Assembly (NCBI GenBank): GCA_016192135.1
Contig: JACPUR010000001.1
Coordinates: 1 to 64,000, forward strand
Reading direction: 5' to 3'
DNA from: Candidatus Tectomicrobia bacterium
GTDB taxonomy: Bacteria > UBA8248
Length of the DNA stretch: 64,000 nucleotides
A model generated the notes under the pieces. The model made no database searches. It had not been told where the DNA came from and saw nothing but the letters and a program-made list of their open reading frames with translations. The first letter of the stretch is position 1; each line of letters opens with the position of its first letter. The position numbers and the translations under genes are program-made. Shown one piece after another: positions 44,150 to 53,196 of the stretch.

Positions 44150-45207
44150 TGGGCGTCCTGTCGGGCATTATCGAGGTGGGCGGCCGCCGCATCGGCGCGG
44201 GGGAGCCCTGCTTCGTCATCGCCGAGGCGGGCAGCAACCACAACGGGAGCCTGGAGAAGGCCCGGGAGCTCGTCGAGACCGCCGCCTCGGCCGGCGCCGA
44301 CGCCGTGAAATTCCAGGTGTTCCGGGCCGAGCGTCTCTACCCCAAGAGCGCGGGGCTGAGCGGCTACCTGAAGCTGAGCAAGCCCATCTACGACATCATC
44401 GCCGAGATGGAGATGCCGCTCGGCTGGCTCCCCGTTCTGAGTGATCTCTGCCGCGAGAGGAGGATCCAGTTCCTGGCCTCGGCCTTCGACGAGGAGTCGG
44501 CCGACCGGCTCGACCCCTACACCCACGCCTTCAAGGTCGCCTCCTACGAGATGACGCACATTCCGCTCATCCGGCACTTGGCCCGGAAGGGGAAGCCCCT
44601 CATCATTTCGACCGGGACGGCCTGCCTCGACGAGGTGGCCGAGACGGTGGAGGAGGTCCGCGCGGCGGGCCGTGCGCCGCTGGCCCTGATGCAGTGCACC
44701 GGGGCCTACCCGGCCCCGCTTGAGTCTCTCAACGTGCGGGCCATCCCCACCATGAAGTCCGCCTTCGGGGTTCCGGTCGGGCTCTCCGACCACTCGCGCG
44801 ATCCCTTGGTCGGCCCGCTCGCGGCGGTCGCCGTGGGGGGGAGCCTTCTGGAGAAGCACTTCACCCTGAGCAACGACCTCCCCGGCCCCGACCACCGCTT
44901 CGCGGTGGAGCCCGGCGAGCTGCGCCTGATGGTCCGGAAGGTGCGCGAGACGGAGCGGGCGCTGGGGAGCGGCGAGAAGGTGGTGGACCCGGCCGAGGAG
45001 GAGCTGCGGAGCTTCGCCCGGCGGAGCGTCTTCTCCCTGCGGGCAATCGCGGCGGGCGAGTTGCTCTCCCTGGGGAACATCGCCGTTCTGCGCTGCGGAA
45101 ACCTCCCCGCCGGGGTGGAGCCCAGGCGCCTGGGTGAGATCCTGGGGAAGCGCGCCTCGCGCGCCATCCCGGCCGAGCAGGCCCTCCGGGAGGGGGACTA
45201 TGTCTGA
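44149..45207 (+). CDS. pseI: Nonulosonate (pseudaminate-type) synthase, PseI/NeuB family
   Basis: This 352-residue aldolase-like synthase condenses a hexosamine with phosphoenolpyruvate. The TIM barrel shows FVIAEAGSNHNGSLEKA, DAVKFQVFRAERLYP, LIISTGTACLDEV, MQCTGAYPAP, VPVGLSDHSRDP and the metal-binding SLLEKHFTLSNDLPGPDHRFAVEP. The C-terminal ~60 residues form the SAF/antifreeze-like domain (SVFSLRAIAAGELLS). The GTG start overlaps the stop of the preceding gene (TAGTG). PseH and PseG directly downstream point to pseudaminic acid. A second synthase is fused to a cytidylyltransferase at 60874. Confidence 0.9.
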   Translation: MGVLSGIIEVGGRRIGAGEPCFVIAEAGSNHNGSLEKARELVETAASAGADAVKFQVFRAERLYPKSAGLSGYLKLSKPIYDIIAEMEMPLGWLPVLSDLCRERRIQFLASAFDEESADRLDPYTHAFKVASYEMTHIPLIRHLARKGKPLIISTGTACLDEVAETVEEVRAAGRAPLALMQCTGAYPAPLESLNVRAIPTMKSAFGVPVGLSDHSRDPLVGPLAAVAVGGSLLEKHFTLSNDLPGPDHRFAVEPGELRLMVRKVRETERALGSGEKVVDPAEEELRSFARRSVFSLRAIAAGELLSLGNIAVLRCGNLPAGVEPRRLGEILGKRASRAIPAEQALREGDYV

Positions 45208-45679
45208 GGCCGGCATCCGCCTGCGCCCCGCCGGCCCGGCGGACTCCCGCCTCCTCTGGGAGCTGCGGAACGAGGACTCGGTCCGCCGGGCGTCCTTCCA
45301 CCCGAAGGCGATCCCGATCGAGGAGCACGAGCGGTGGTTCGCCCGAAAGATGGGCGACGCCCGCTTCCGCGCCTTCGTCGCGGTGGACCCTGCGGGGAAG
45401 GACGTCGGCTACGTCCGCTTCGACCTCGATGGCGAGGAGGCCGAGATCAGCGTGGCGATCGACAAGGGGGAGCGCGGGAAGGGCTACGGCCTCGCGGCCA
45501 TCCGCGCGGGGTCGGAGCGGATGCTGGCGGAGGGCCCGGCCCGCCGCGTCATCGCCCTCGTCCGCCGCGACAACCCCGCCTCCCTCGCCGCCTTCGAGCG
45601 CGCGGGCTACCGGGCGGCGGGCGGGAAATCCCTCCAGGGCGTTGAGGGCATCGTGCTGGTGTTCGGCGATGGCGGCTAG
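45200..45679 (+). CDS. pseH: GNAT N-acetyltransferase, PseH-like
   Basis: This is a 159-residue GNAT with IRLRPAGPADSRLLWELRNEDSVRRASF, the acetyl-CoA loop GERGKGYGLAAIRAG and ALVRRDNPASLAAFERAGYRA. PseH puts the acetyl group on the 4-amino nitrogen of the altrosamine intermediate. The ATG at 45200 lies within the last bases of the synthase gene and has GGGGG upstream. The gene ends inside the start of the PseG-like gene, so the three form one translated block. Confidence 0.85.
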   Translation: MSEAGIRLRPAGPADSRLLWELRNEDSVRRASFHPKAIPIEEHERWFARKMGDARFRAFVAVDPAGKDVGYVRFDLDGEEAEISVAIDKGERGKGYGLAAIRAGSERMLAEGPARRVIALVRRDNPASLAAFERAGYRAAGGKSLQGVEGIVLVFGDGG

Positions 45680-46772
45680 GGCCGGCTCGGCCCGCCGCGG
45701 CGGGGTGCTCATCCGGGCGGATGCCGGGCCTGGGGTCGGCCTGGGCCATCTCCAGCGGTGCCTCTCGCTCGCGGAAGCCCTCCGGCGCGGCGGCGCGGAG
45801 TGCGCGTTCGTGCTGAACGAGAGGGCCGGGGCGGCCGGGCGCGTCGAGGCCGCGGGTTTCGAGGCCCCCGAGGCCGCGGGGGCGCCGTCGTGGTCCGGTG
45901 CAGACATGGAGAGGACGATCGGCCTCGCCGCCCAGCGAGGATGCACTGCCGCCGTCGTTGACGGCTACGGCGCGGGGCCAGACTTCCTGCGCGGCCTCCG
46001 GGAGGGCGGGCTCTATGTCGCAGCCGTCGATGACCTCTGCCGGGAGCTCTTCCCCTGCCAGCTCGCCGTCAACGGCGGGGTGCACGCGAAAGAACTCCGG
46101 CCCCAGTCCTCCACGGGAGACACGGCGTTCCTGTTCGGTCCGGAGTATGCGCTGATCCGGCCGGAGCTCTGGAACGTACCCGCCCGCGCGGTGCGGGCGG
46201 AAGTTTCTTCCATTTTGCTCACCTTGGGGGGGACGGATGATTTTAATCTGATGCCAGTCCTCCTCCGCGCCCTGGACGCGCTTCCCGGGGTCTTCGCCGT
46301 GACGGCGATCCTCGGCACCTACTTCACGGATGGGGAGGCAATCCTTCGGGCGGCCGCCGAATGCGGGAAGAAGGTCCGCCTCGTGGAGAGCCCGACCTCT
46401 GTCCGGGACCTCATGCTCGGGGCCGACCTCGCGGTCTCGGCGGGCGGGCAGACGCTCTATGAGCTCGCGGTGGCGGGCACCCCGGCCGTCGCGATCCAGC
46501 TCGCGGAGAACCAGGCGGGGCAGCTGCGGGGCTTCGCCGGGGCCGGGTTTGCCCGCCTCGCGGGGGTGGCGGGCCGGGACGACGTCGTGGCCGGGGTGCG
46601 GGAGCAGGTCCTGCCCCTCCTGGCGGATGCCGCCGCGCGGGAGGCCATGGCGGCCGCCGGCCGGGCGCTGATCGACGGGAGAGGGGCGATCCGCGTGGCG
46701 GAGAGGATCCTCGGGGAGGTGTCCCCAGCGGCCGGGCGCCCCATTCCTTCCCGGCAGGGGGCGGTGGGGTGA
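45669..46772 (+). CDS. pseG: PseG-like UDP-sugar hydrolase
   Basis: This 367-residue GT-B-like hydrolase has the PseG opening VLIRADAGPGVGLGHLQRCLSLAEAL and LAVNGGVHAKEL. FLFGPEYALIRPEL, ILLTLGGTDDFN and the nucleotide-binding DLAVSAGGQTLYELAVAGTPAV follow. PseG cleaves UDP from the diacetamido-trideoxy-altropyranose to give the synthase substrate. The ATG at 45669 overlaps the preceding stop. The end overlaps the next GTG start by 4 bp (GTGA). Confidence 0.9.
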   Translation: MAARAGSARRGGVLIRADAGPGVGLGHLQRCLSLAEALRRGGAECAFVLNERAGAAGRVEAAGFEAPEAAGAPSWSGADMERTIGLAAQRGCTAAVVDGYGAGPDFLRGLREGGLYVAAVDDLCRELFPCQLAVNGGVHAKELRPQSSTGDTAFLFGPEYALIRPELWNVPARAVRAEVSSILLTLGGTDDFNLMPVLLRALDALPGVFAVTAILGTYFTDGEAILRAAAECGKKVRLVESPTSVRDLMLGADLAVSAGGQTLYELAVAGTPAVAIQLAENQAGQLRGFAGAGFARLAGVAGRDDVVAGVREQVLPLLADAAAREAMAAAGRALIDGRGAIRVAERILGEVSPAAGRPIPSRQGAVG

Positions 46773-48670
46773 AGCGGCTCATCCTCACGCGGCTCGACCC
46801 GGTGGCCGAGGACGGGCGGGCGGTTCACTTGGGCCCCTGGTCCCTGTCGGAGGCGGAGCACCGGAGCGGCGCCTGGAGCCGGTACGGATTCCAGCGGCCC
46901 TTGCCGAGCGAGGCCGTCGCCGGGACCGCTTCGGCCTTGGAGGCCGTCTCCGAGTATCTCCTGGCGGGCCTCCGCGAGGAGCTGAACGCGCGGCACCGGA
47001 CGAATCGCTCGATCCGGTTTTGGCGCATCCTCCTGATGCCGTGGCTCATCTGGCTGGCGATGTGTGTTTTCGAGCGGTATTTGCGGCTTCGCGGCCGCGC
47101 GGGAGAGGGCATCCCCTACGAGGTCTTCCTCTCCCCCCCGGGGGAGCGCCTACCGCTCGATTCCACGCGGCACTTCAGGAACCTCCTTCAGGACGATTCC
47201 CTGAACCGACTGGTCCTCACCCGGATCATTGAGGACCTGCGCCCCCCCGGGTGGGTCCTGAGGCCGGGGCCGCCCGCCGCGCCCGAGGGCGGCCTGGTGT
47301 CCGTGAACCGGCGGCGGAAGCTCGCTCTCGTCCACTGGGCCTCCCTGCTCGCCTCCAACCTAGGGCGGGTCCAGTTCTGCATGGTGTACGGGATGACCCT
47401 CTGGGACACGGCGGCGCTCGCCCTTCGCCTCGCGCTCCGGCCCGGCCGTAAGCTGGAAAGCGGGTCCGCGGGGCTCCGCTGGCAGTCGCCCCCCGTCCCG
47501 TCTCGTACGGAGGCGGCCGAAGGGCTCGAATCCGCCGCCGGACTGGCCGGGGGGGAGGGGGAGCGGTTCCTGCGCATCCTCGAAGGCCTCTCCAAGGAGA
47601 CGTTGCCTAAGACATTCGCCGAGGATTTTCCCCGAGAGGTCCGGCTCGCCCGCGCGAAGCTCGCCCTCACGGCTCCCTGGACGCGCGCGATTGTGTGCGG
47701 CCCCGCCCTCGGGGCGGACGACGAGGCCAAGTTTTACATCGCTCACATGGTGGAGCTCCGGGGGGCGGCGCTGATCGGCCACCAGCACGGCGGCAACTAC
47801 GGCCTCATGGAAACGTTCACCTACGTGAACCAGACCGAGTACCAGACGTGCGACCGGTACCTCTCTTGGGGCTGGGAGGCGCAGTCGGGGTACCCCCTCC
47901 GGGCGGTGCCTGCCGCCTCCCCCCTCCTCTCCAAGCTCCGGCGGGGCGGGGAGCGGAACGGGAGCCTCCTGCTCGTCACGAACGAGCCGCCGCTCTACAC
48001 CCAGGATATCTCCTCCAACCTCTTCCCCGAAGATGTCGAGAAATACAGGGAGGACCAGGCGGTGTTTGTCCATGCCCTGGAAGAGGGCCCCAGGGCGTCG
48101 CTGGTGTACCGCCCCTACATGAGCCGGCTCGGCCGCGTCTACGGCGAGGCGTTCATGCGGGAGCGTTTCCCCGGCCTCCAGTTGTTCAAGGGCACCCTTT
48201 CCCGGAACCGGAAGGGCTGGCTCTCCCCCTTCGTCGCTGGGTGCCGGGCGTGCGTCGTGGACCACCCGGGGACGACCGCCGCCATGACCCTCGCCGCCCG
48301 CATCCCGACCGTCCTGTTCTGGGACGAGGACGTGTGGCGGACCCAGGGGGAGCAGAAGCGGGCGCTCGACGGCCTCCGGGCGGCGGGCGTCTTCCACGGG
48401 ACGCCCGAGTCGGCGGCCCGGCACCTGAACGCCGTCTGGCCCGATGTCGAGGCGTGGTGGGGCGATCCCCGCAGCCGGGAGGCGGTGGATCGGTTCGCCC
48501 ACAGCTACTGCCGGTCGAACCCGGGGTGGATGAAGGAATGGGAGGCGCTCCTCGCCTCGCCGGACTCGCCCCTGTGGAGCGGTCTTGGCGGAAGCCAGGA
48601 GGCGGGCCGCGTCCGGAGCGGGGAGGGGGAGAAGGAGCTAGCCGGCGGCGGGGCGCGCCGGCGGGCCTGA
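46769..48670 (+). CDS. LIC12162-like putative transferase (GT-B type)
   Basis: This 633-residue protein begins KRLILTRLDPVAEDG followed by VHLGPWSLSEAEH. The centre carries RAIVCGPALGADDEAKFY, then ELRGAALIGHQHGGNYGLMETF. The QHGG-x-YG block and opening strand resemble the LIC12162 family of surface-sugar transferases first noted in Leptospira. The second half has NEPPLY, YRPYM and a nucleotide-binding-like stretch ending DHPGTTAAMTLAARIPTVLFW. It probably transfers a nonulosonate or other sugar to a surface acceptor. The family call is from memory of the motif and is moderate. Confidence 0.6.
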   Translation: MKRLILTRLDPVAEDGRAVHLGPWSLSEAEHRSGAWSRYGFQRPLPSEAVAGTASALEAVSEYLLAGLREELNARHRTNRSIRFWRILLMPWLIWLAMCVFERYLRLRGRAGEGIPYEVFLSPPGERLPLDSTRHFRNLLQDDSLNRLVLTRIIEDLRPPGWVLRPGPPAAPEGGLVSVNRRRKLALVHWASLLASNLGRVQFCMVYGMTLWDTAALALRLALRPGRKLESGSAGLRWQSPPVPSRTEAAEGLESAAGLAGGEGERFLRILEGLSKETLPKTFAEDFPREVRLARAKLALTAPWTRAIVCGPALGADDEAKFYIAHMVELRGAALIGHQHGGNYGLMETFTYVNQTEYQTCDRYLSWGWEAQSGYPLRAVPAASPLLSKLRRGGERNGSLLLVTNEPPLYTQDISSNLFPEDVEKYREDQAVFVHALEEGPRASLVYRPYMSRLGRVYGEAFMRERFPGLQLFKGTLSRNRKGWLSPFVAGCRACVVDHPGTTAAMTLAARIPTVLFWDEDVWRTQGEQKRALDGLRAAGVFHGTPESAARHLNAVWPDVEAWWGDPRSREAVDRFAHSYCRSNPGWMKEWEALLASPDSPLWSGLGGSQEAGRVRSGEGEKELAGGGARRRA

Positions 48671-48709
48671 TGTCCGGTTCGGGGCAGGGCACACGAGCGG
48701 AGGAGGGTG

Positions 48710-49987
48710 ATGCGGATTTCCCTGACCAAGGACATCTTCGGGAAGGTCGAGGTCCCTGAGGGCCGCCTCGCCGGCGCCTACGGCCCCCGCCGGCCGGAGC
48801 GTCCCGGCCTAGAGGATGGGGATCTCCGGGACCGGATCCACAACCCCATCGGCACGCCCCCGCTCCGGGAGATGGCGCGCGGGGCCCGGAGGGTCCTCAT
48901 CGTAACGGACGACATCACGCGCCAGACCCCCCTCTACCGCGTCCTGCCCCTCATTCTGGAGGAGTTGGCGGAGGCCGGGGTTCCGGAGAGCGGGGTCCGC
49001 TTCCTGATTGGGCTGGGGACGCACCGGGGGATGACGGAGGAGGAGATCGCCGTGAAGTTCGGCGAGGCCATCCCCAAGCGGTTCCCGGTCGTGAACCACG
49101 CCTGGGACGATCCCTCCGCCCTGGTTTCCATGGGCCGGAGCGGGCTCGGCTTCGAGGTGATGATCAACCGGCTGGCGCTGGAGACCGACCTCCTCATCGG
49201 GGTGGGGAGCATCATCCCGCACGCGACGGCGGGCTTCTCCGGCGGGGGCAAGAGCATCATGCCGGGAATCTGCGGTGAGGCCACCATCGAGGCGACCCAC
49301 TGGGCGGCCCTCGGTTACGAGATGTCGGAGATCCTCGGGAACTTCGACAACAAGGTCCGCGAGGCCGCGGTGCAGGTCTGCCGGAAGGCGGGGCTGCGCT
49401 TTATCGTGAACACGGTGATGTGCGAGGGCGGGCGGGTCTATGGCCTGGTCGCGGGCGACGTCGAGGAGGCCCACCGGGCCGGGGTGCGGCTTTCGCTCGA
49501 AGTGTACGGCGTGCCGGTCGCCGGGACGGCCGACGTCGTGATCGCCGAGGCCTATCCGACCGACATCGATCTGCGGCAGGCGATCAAGGCCGTCTGCTCG
49601 GCCGACATCGTCTGCCGGGACGGCGGGGTCGTCATCCTTCCGGCGGAATGCCGGGAGGGGGTCTCGCCGCAGTTCCCGGATTTCTCGCGCTACGGGTTCC
49701 GGGAGCCGGAGGCGCTCTACCGGGCGGTCGAGGCGGGGGAATTCCGCCAGAAGCTGCTCGCCTACACCCTCGTGGCCATCGGGCGGATCATCTCCCGGCG
49801 GGTGAAGGGGATGCTCGTCTCGCCCCATATCGGCGAGGCGGAGGCCGCGCGCATGGGTTTCCTCTGGGCCCCGACCCTCCAGGCGGCGGTGGACCGCGCG
49901 CTGGAGATGTGCGGCCCCCGCTCCCGGGCGATGGTCCTGCGGGAGGCCGGGGAGATCCTTCCCCTGGTCCCCGCCTCCGTCCCTTGA
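48710..49987 (+). CDS. larA: LarA-type nickel-dependent racemase/epimerase homologue
   Basis: This is a 425-residue protein of the LarA family. The key residues of the Lactiplantibacillus enzyme (His108, His174, Lys184, His200) all have counterparts three positions earlier: His105 in GLGTHRGM, His171 and Lys181 in IPHATAGFSGGGKSIMPG, and His197 in EATHWAA. Lys184 carries the pincer cofactor in the known enzyme, so a functional site is likely. The family racemises lactate and epimerises other 2-hydroxyacids, including sugar-derived ones. No cofactor-making larB, larC or larE is seen in the window. AGGAGG precedes the ATG at 48710. Its presence in a nonulosonate operon is unexpected. Confidence 0.85.
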   Translation: MRISLTKDIFGKVEVPEGRLAGAYGPRRPERPGLEDGDLRDRIHNPIGTPPLREMARGARRVLIVTDDITRQTPLYRVLPLILEELAEAGVPESGVRFLIGLGTHRGMTEEEIAVKFGEAIPKRFPVVNHAWDDPSALVSMGRSGLGFEVMINRLALETDLLIGVGSIIPHATAGFSGGGKSIMPGICGEATIEATHWAALGYEMSEILGNFDNKVREAAVQVCRKAGLRFIVNTVMCEGGRVYGLVAGDVEEAHRAGVRLSLEVYGVPVAGTADVVIAEAYPTDIDLRQAIKAVCSADIVCRDGGVVILPAECREGVSPQFPDFSRYGFREPEALYRAVEAGEFRQKLLAYTLVAIGRIISRRVKGMLVSPHIGEAEAARMGFLWAPTLQAAVDRALEMCGPRSRAMVLREAGEILPLVPASVP

Positions 49988-50014
49988 GACGGTGCCGGCA
50001 ATGAGTGTGAATCG

Positions 50015-52042
50015 GTGAGAATGCTGTTCTTCGAGTCCTATTCGATCCTGCAGATCGTTTTTTTGTGGCGGGCGATCCGCCGCGCCCGGCGGATCTGCTT
50101 CCACGAGAAAATCTATCCTCCGCTGCGCCGGAGGTTCCGCCTCCCCCGGCACGAGGCCATCTGCCGGGCGCTCATCCGGCTGATCAACCGGGAGGTCGAG
50201 TTCGTCCGCCCGCCGGAGGAGTTGCTGCTCCGGCACAACTGGGAGATGAACAAGCGCGCCATCCCTGTTACGGACCGGATGGAGGAGATCCTCTCCGGAA
50301 CCGGCGCCTGCCGGGCGCTGCACTCCCTGCTCAAGGATGATGCGCTCGTCCGCTTCTTCCAGGGCCTCTATGTGAGCCACGCGGCCGAGCGCCTGATGTT
50401 CTACGCGGTGGGGAGCTCCCTCCGCGCGGAGGATAAGGGTTGGGTGCTGGTACCCGCCTGGAACGGGGGGGACCGCTACGCGGCCGAGGTGGAGGGCGGG
50501 GCGGAGGCGGCGCGCCATTCGGCGGAGGTCTCCTTCGTCAACGGCCTCCGGGAGGCGGTCCGGAAGCTGCTGATCTTGACTGCGGCCCTCGCTTATCCCC
50601 TGATTTTCGTCCTCTCCCGCCTCATCCGGGGGAAGGTGGCGCTGCGCCCGCCCCGGCGGCGGGAATATGACGTGCTGCAGCCCGTCCTCTGGGGAATCTT
50701 CGAGGCCGGCTCCGGCCGGATGATCTCCGGCACCAAGAAGGCCCAGGACGACAGCTACCTCCAGTGCGAGCGCCTCTCCCCGGATCGCATTCTTTATCTC
50801 TTCCGAAAGTGGAGAAGGAGCCTTGAAGAGGAGGCGGACCTCAAGGCGAAGATGGCGCGCAACGGCTGGCCGTTCGCCGACAGCCGCGACTTCGTCCTCA
50901 CCCCGTCGTTCCTGAGATACGCCCTCCGGGTCCAGTGGTGCGCGCTCCGGCTCCTGGCGGGGGGGCTCGCGGGGGGGGACGGCGCCGGCATGTGCGAGTC
51001 GGGGGCGCTCGCGGTCCGGGCGATCCTCCACAAGCGGCTCGAGATCGAGAACGTCGCCTGCAAGGTCGAGTTCGTGCGGGATGACTACAACGCGGGCCAT
51101 GTGATCGAAACGATCCTCAACAACCGCGCCGGCCGGCTCTCGATCGGCATCCAGCACCACATGAACGCCTGGGACTACCCGGCGCTCTCCTACGTCCACT
51201 TCGACAAGTACATCGTCTACGGCGACCTGACGGCCCGCACCTTCCGGCCCCACTGGGACCGCCTGGATCTGCAGAAGACCGGGCGGGAGAACATCGACTG
51301 GGCCGTCTCCCTCGTCCGGGACCGGGAGGCGGTGGAGCGGATCGCCGAGAGGCTCGACGCGCTCTACGGCAAAAGGCGCGCCCGCGTGCTTTTCGTCCTC
51401 CCCACTCGCAGGCCCCTGAACCGCCGGAAGAAATGGGACGAGCTTTACGCGGCGCTGGAATGGCTCACCCAATCCGAGCTGGAAATTCAGGTGTTCCTTC
51501 GCTTCCGGAGCCTCTCGGACCTCGAGGCTTCCCGCCTCGCGCGCTTCCGCGGCCTGGCCGGACGGGATCCCCGCGTCATCATCGACCAGGAGAACTTCAC
51601 CACCCAGGAGCTCATGGCCGCGGTGGACGTGACCGTGGGCAACACGGTCTCCTTCTCCATCTGGGAAGCGGCGGCCGCCGGGCGGAAGGTATTTTCCTTC
51701 GACATGATCGGCGTTACCCCCTATTATTTCGCCGGCTATGGAAAGGACTTCGTCCTGACGGGCGAGGAAGCGCTGCGCGCCCTTTTTCGCGCCGCCGTGG
51801 AAGGCCTCGCGGGCCTCGACGTCCGCTGGGAGGACCTGGCGCGGGATTGCAACTACCATGCCGACGGCGGGAACCTCCGGCGGATCCAGGAGGTCGTCGT
51901 GGAAGGGGTCGCGGAGGTGAACGGCGCCGGCGAGGGCCGGCGCGCCGCCGCGCATTCGGGTGGCGAGGGGGCCGAGCCTACGCAGGCCGCTCCGGCGGAG
52001 GAGCTTCGCCCCCGCCCTTTCCCCGCCAAGACCCAGCGCTAA
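50015..52042 (+). CDS. Large GT-B-like surface-carbohydrate protein, unknown function
   Basis: The 675-residue protein begins FFESYSILQIVFLWRAIRRA. It has a hydrophobic stretch near residue 190 (LLILTAALAYPLIFVLSRLI). The C-terminal half has features of GT-B folds: LSIGIQHHMNAWD, YIVYGDLTARTFRPHW, ARVLFVLPTRRPLN and VTVGNTVSFSIWEAAAAGRKVFSFDM. The last is like the nucleotide-sugar loop of CDP-glycerol and sialyltransferase-type enzymes. No family could be named with certainty. It follows larA by 27 bp and precedes the amidotransferase genes. The last ~40 residues are low complexity. It may be a nonulosonate transferase or polymer modifier. Confidence 0.55.
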   Translation: MRMLFFESYSILQIVFLWRAIRRARRICFHEKIYPPLRRRFRLPRHEAICRALIRLINREVEFVRPPEELLLRHNWEMNKRAIPVTDRMEEILSGTGACRALHSLLKDDALVRFFQGLYVSHAAERLMFYAVGSSLRAEDKGWVLVPAWNGGDRYAAEVEGGAEAARHSAEVSFVNGLREAVRKLLILTAALAYPLIFVLSRLIRGKVALRPPRRREYDVLQPVLWGIFEAGSGRMISGTKKAQDDSYLQCERLSPDRILYLFRKWRRSLEEEADLKAKMARNGWPFADSRDFVLTPSFLRYALRVQWCALRLLAGGLAGGDGAGMCESGALAVRAILHKRLEIENVACKVEFVRDDYNAGHVIETILNNRAGRLSIGIQHHMNAWDYPALSYVHFDKYIVYGDLTARTFRPHWDRLDLQKTGRENIDWAVSLVRDREAVERIAERLDALYGKRRARVLFVLPTRRPLNRRKKWDELYAALEWLTQSELEIQVFLRFRSLSDLEASRLARFRGLAGRDPRVIIDQENFTTQELMAAVDVTVGNTVSFSIWEAAAAGRKVFSFDMIGVTPYYFAGYGKDFVLTGEEALRALFRAAVEGLAGLDVRWEDLARDCNYHADGGNLRRIQEVVVEGVAEVNGAGEGRRAAAHSGGEGAEPTQAAPAEELRPRPFPAKTQR

Positions 52043-52058
52043 ATAAAGAGGAATCGGA

Positions 52059-53174
52059 ATGCAGTTCTGCAAGCGATGTTTGGTCCCCACGACGCGCCCG
52101 GGCATTACGTTCGACGCGGAAGGCATCTGCTTCCCGTGCCGGGTGGCGGAGAGGCACGAGGCGATCGACTGGGACGCCCGGCGCAAGGAGCTCGAGAAGA
52201 TCGCCGAATGGGGGCGGGCCAACAGCCGGTGCGACTACGATTGCCTAATCGGGGTGAGCGGCGGCAAGGACAGCACCCGCCAGGCCCTCTTCGCGCGGGA
52301 CGATCTGGGCCTCCGGCCCCTGCTGGTCTGCTGCACCTATCCCCCAGAGCAGCAGAGCGACCTCGGGGCCTACAACCTCAACAACCTGATCTCGCTCGGC
52401 TTCGACACGATGGTGGTGGGGCCTTCGCCGGAGAAGTGGAAGCGGCTGATGCGGAAGGCCTTCTTCAAGTACGGGAACTGGGCGAAGCCGACCGAGATGG
52501 CCCTCTACGCCATCCCCCCGCGGATCGCGATCGCCTACGGCATCCCCCTGATTTTCCTGGGGGAGAACAACGCCCTGGCGTCCGGGGACCTCGGCGGGTC
52601 GCATACGGGCGATGCCAACCGGATCAAGTACAACAACACCCTCTCCGGCGGGGACCCGAGCGAGTTCCTGGGGGACGGGATCGCCGAGAACGACATCTAC
52701 TGGCACACCTTCCCCTCCGACGAGGAGATGGCCCGGGCGAACATCCGGATCGTCTACATGGGCTACTACATCATGGACTTCGACCCCTTCGTGAACACGG
52801 AGATCGCCAAGGCGCACGGCCTGAGGGCCCGCGACGTGAAGGAAGAGGACATCGGCGCGCTGAACCTGAACGAGGACCTCGATGAGGATTTGGTCCACGT
52901 CAACCAGATGCTGAAGTTCATGAAACTCGGCTTCGCCCGGGCGACGGACGATGCCTGCCAGATGATCCGGCGCGGCCTCCTCACCCGGGAGGAAGGCGCC
53001 GATCTCGTCCGCCGGTACGACGGGAGATGCGCCGACCGCTACGTGAGGATGTTCTGCGATTACCTGGGGATCACCGTGGAAGAGTTCTGGCGCCATGCGG
53101 AGAAGTTCCGGAACCCGGACATCTGGGAGAAGAACGGCACGGGGGAGTGGCGGCTCAAGCATCCGGTCGAATGA
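52059..53174 (+). CDS. N-acetyl sugar amidotransferase (WbpG/PseA-like), first copy
   Basis: This is a 371-residue enzyme with a four-Cys N-terminal zinc-ribbon-like motif (Cys4, Cys7, Cys24, Cys27), typical of the family. The canonical ATP PP-loop is VSGGKDSTRQ (residues 66-75). WbpG/PseA-type enzymes use ATP and ammonia to turn an acetamido group into an acetamidino group on a sugar. Ammonia comes from HisH and HisF paralogues, which follow directly. All key residues are present, so this copy should be active. Confidence 0.88.
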   Translation: MQFCKRCLVPTTRPGITFDAEGICFPCRVAERHEAIDWDARRKELEKIAEWGRANSRCDYDCLIGVSGGKDSTRQALFARDDLGLRPLLVCCTYPPEQQSDLGAYNLNNLISLGFDTMVVGPSPEKWKRLMRKAFFKYGNWAKPTEMALYAIPPRIAIAYGIPLIFLGENNALASGDLGGSHTGDANRIKYNNTLSGGDPSEFLGDGIAENDIYWHTFPSDEEMARANIRIVYMGYYIMDFDPFVNTEIAKAHGLRARDVKEEDIGALNLNEDLDEDLVHVNQMLKFMKLGFARATDDACQMIRRGLLTREEGADLVRRYDGRCADRYVRMFCDYLGITVEEFWRHAEKFRNPDIWEKNGTGEWRLKHPVE

Positions 53175-53196
53175 TCGAACACTGAGGAAGCACGGA

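Noticed and set aside
48809-52222. Minus-strand open frame of 1137 codons opposite larA and the GT-B-like gene
   Set aside because: It is an antisense shadow caused by third-position GC. The plus-strand genes have clear motifs and this frame has none.
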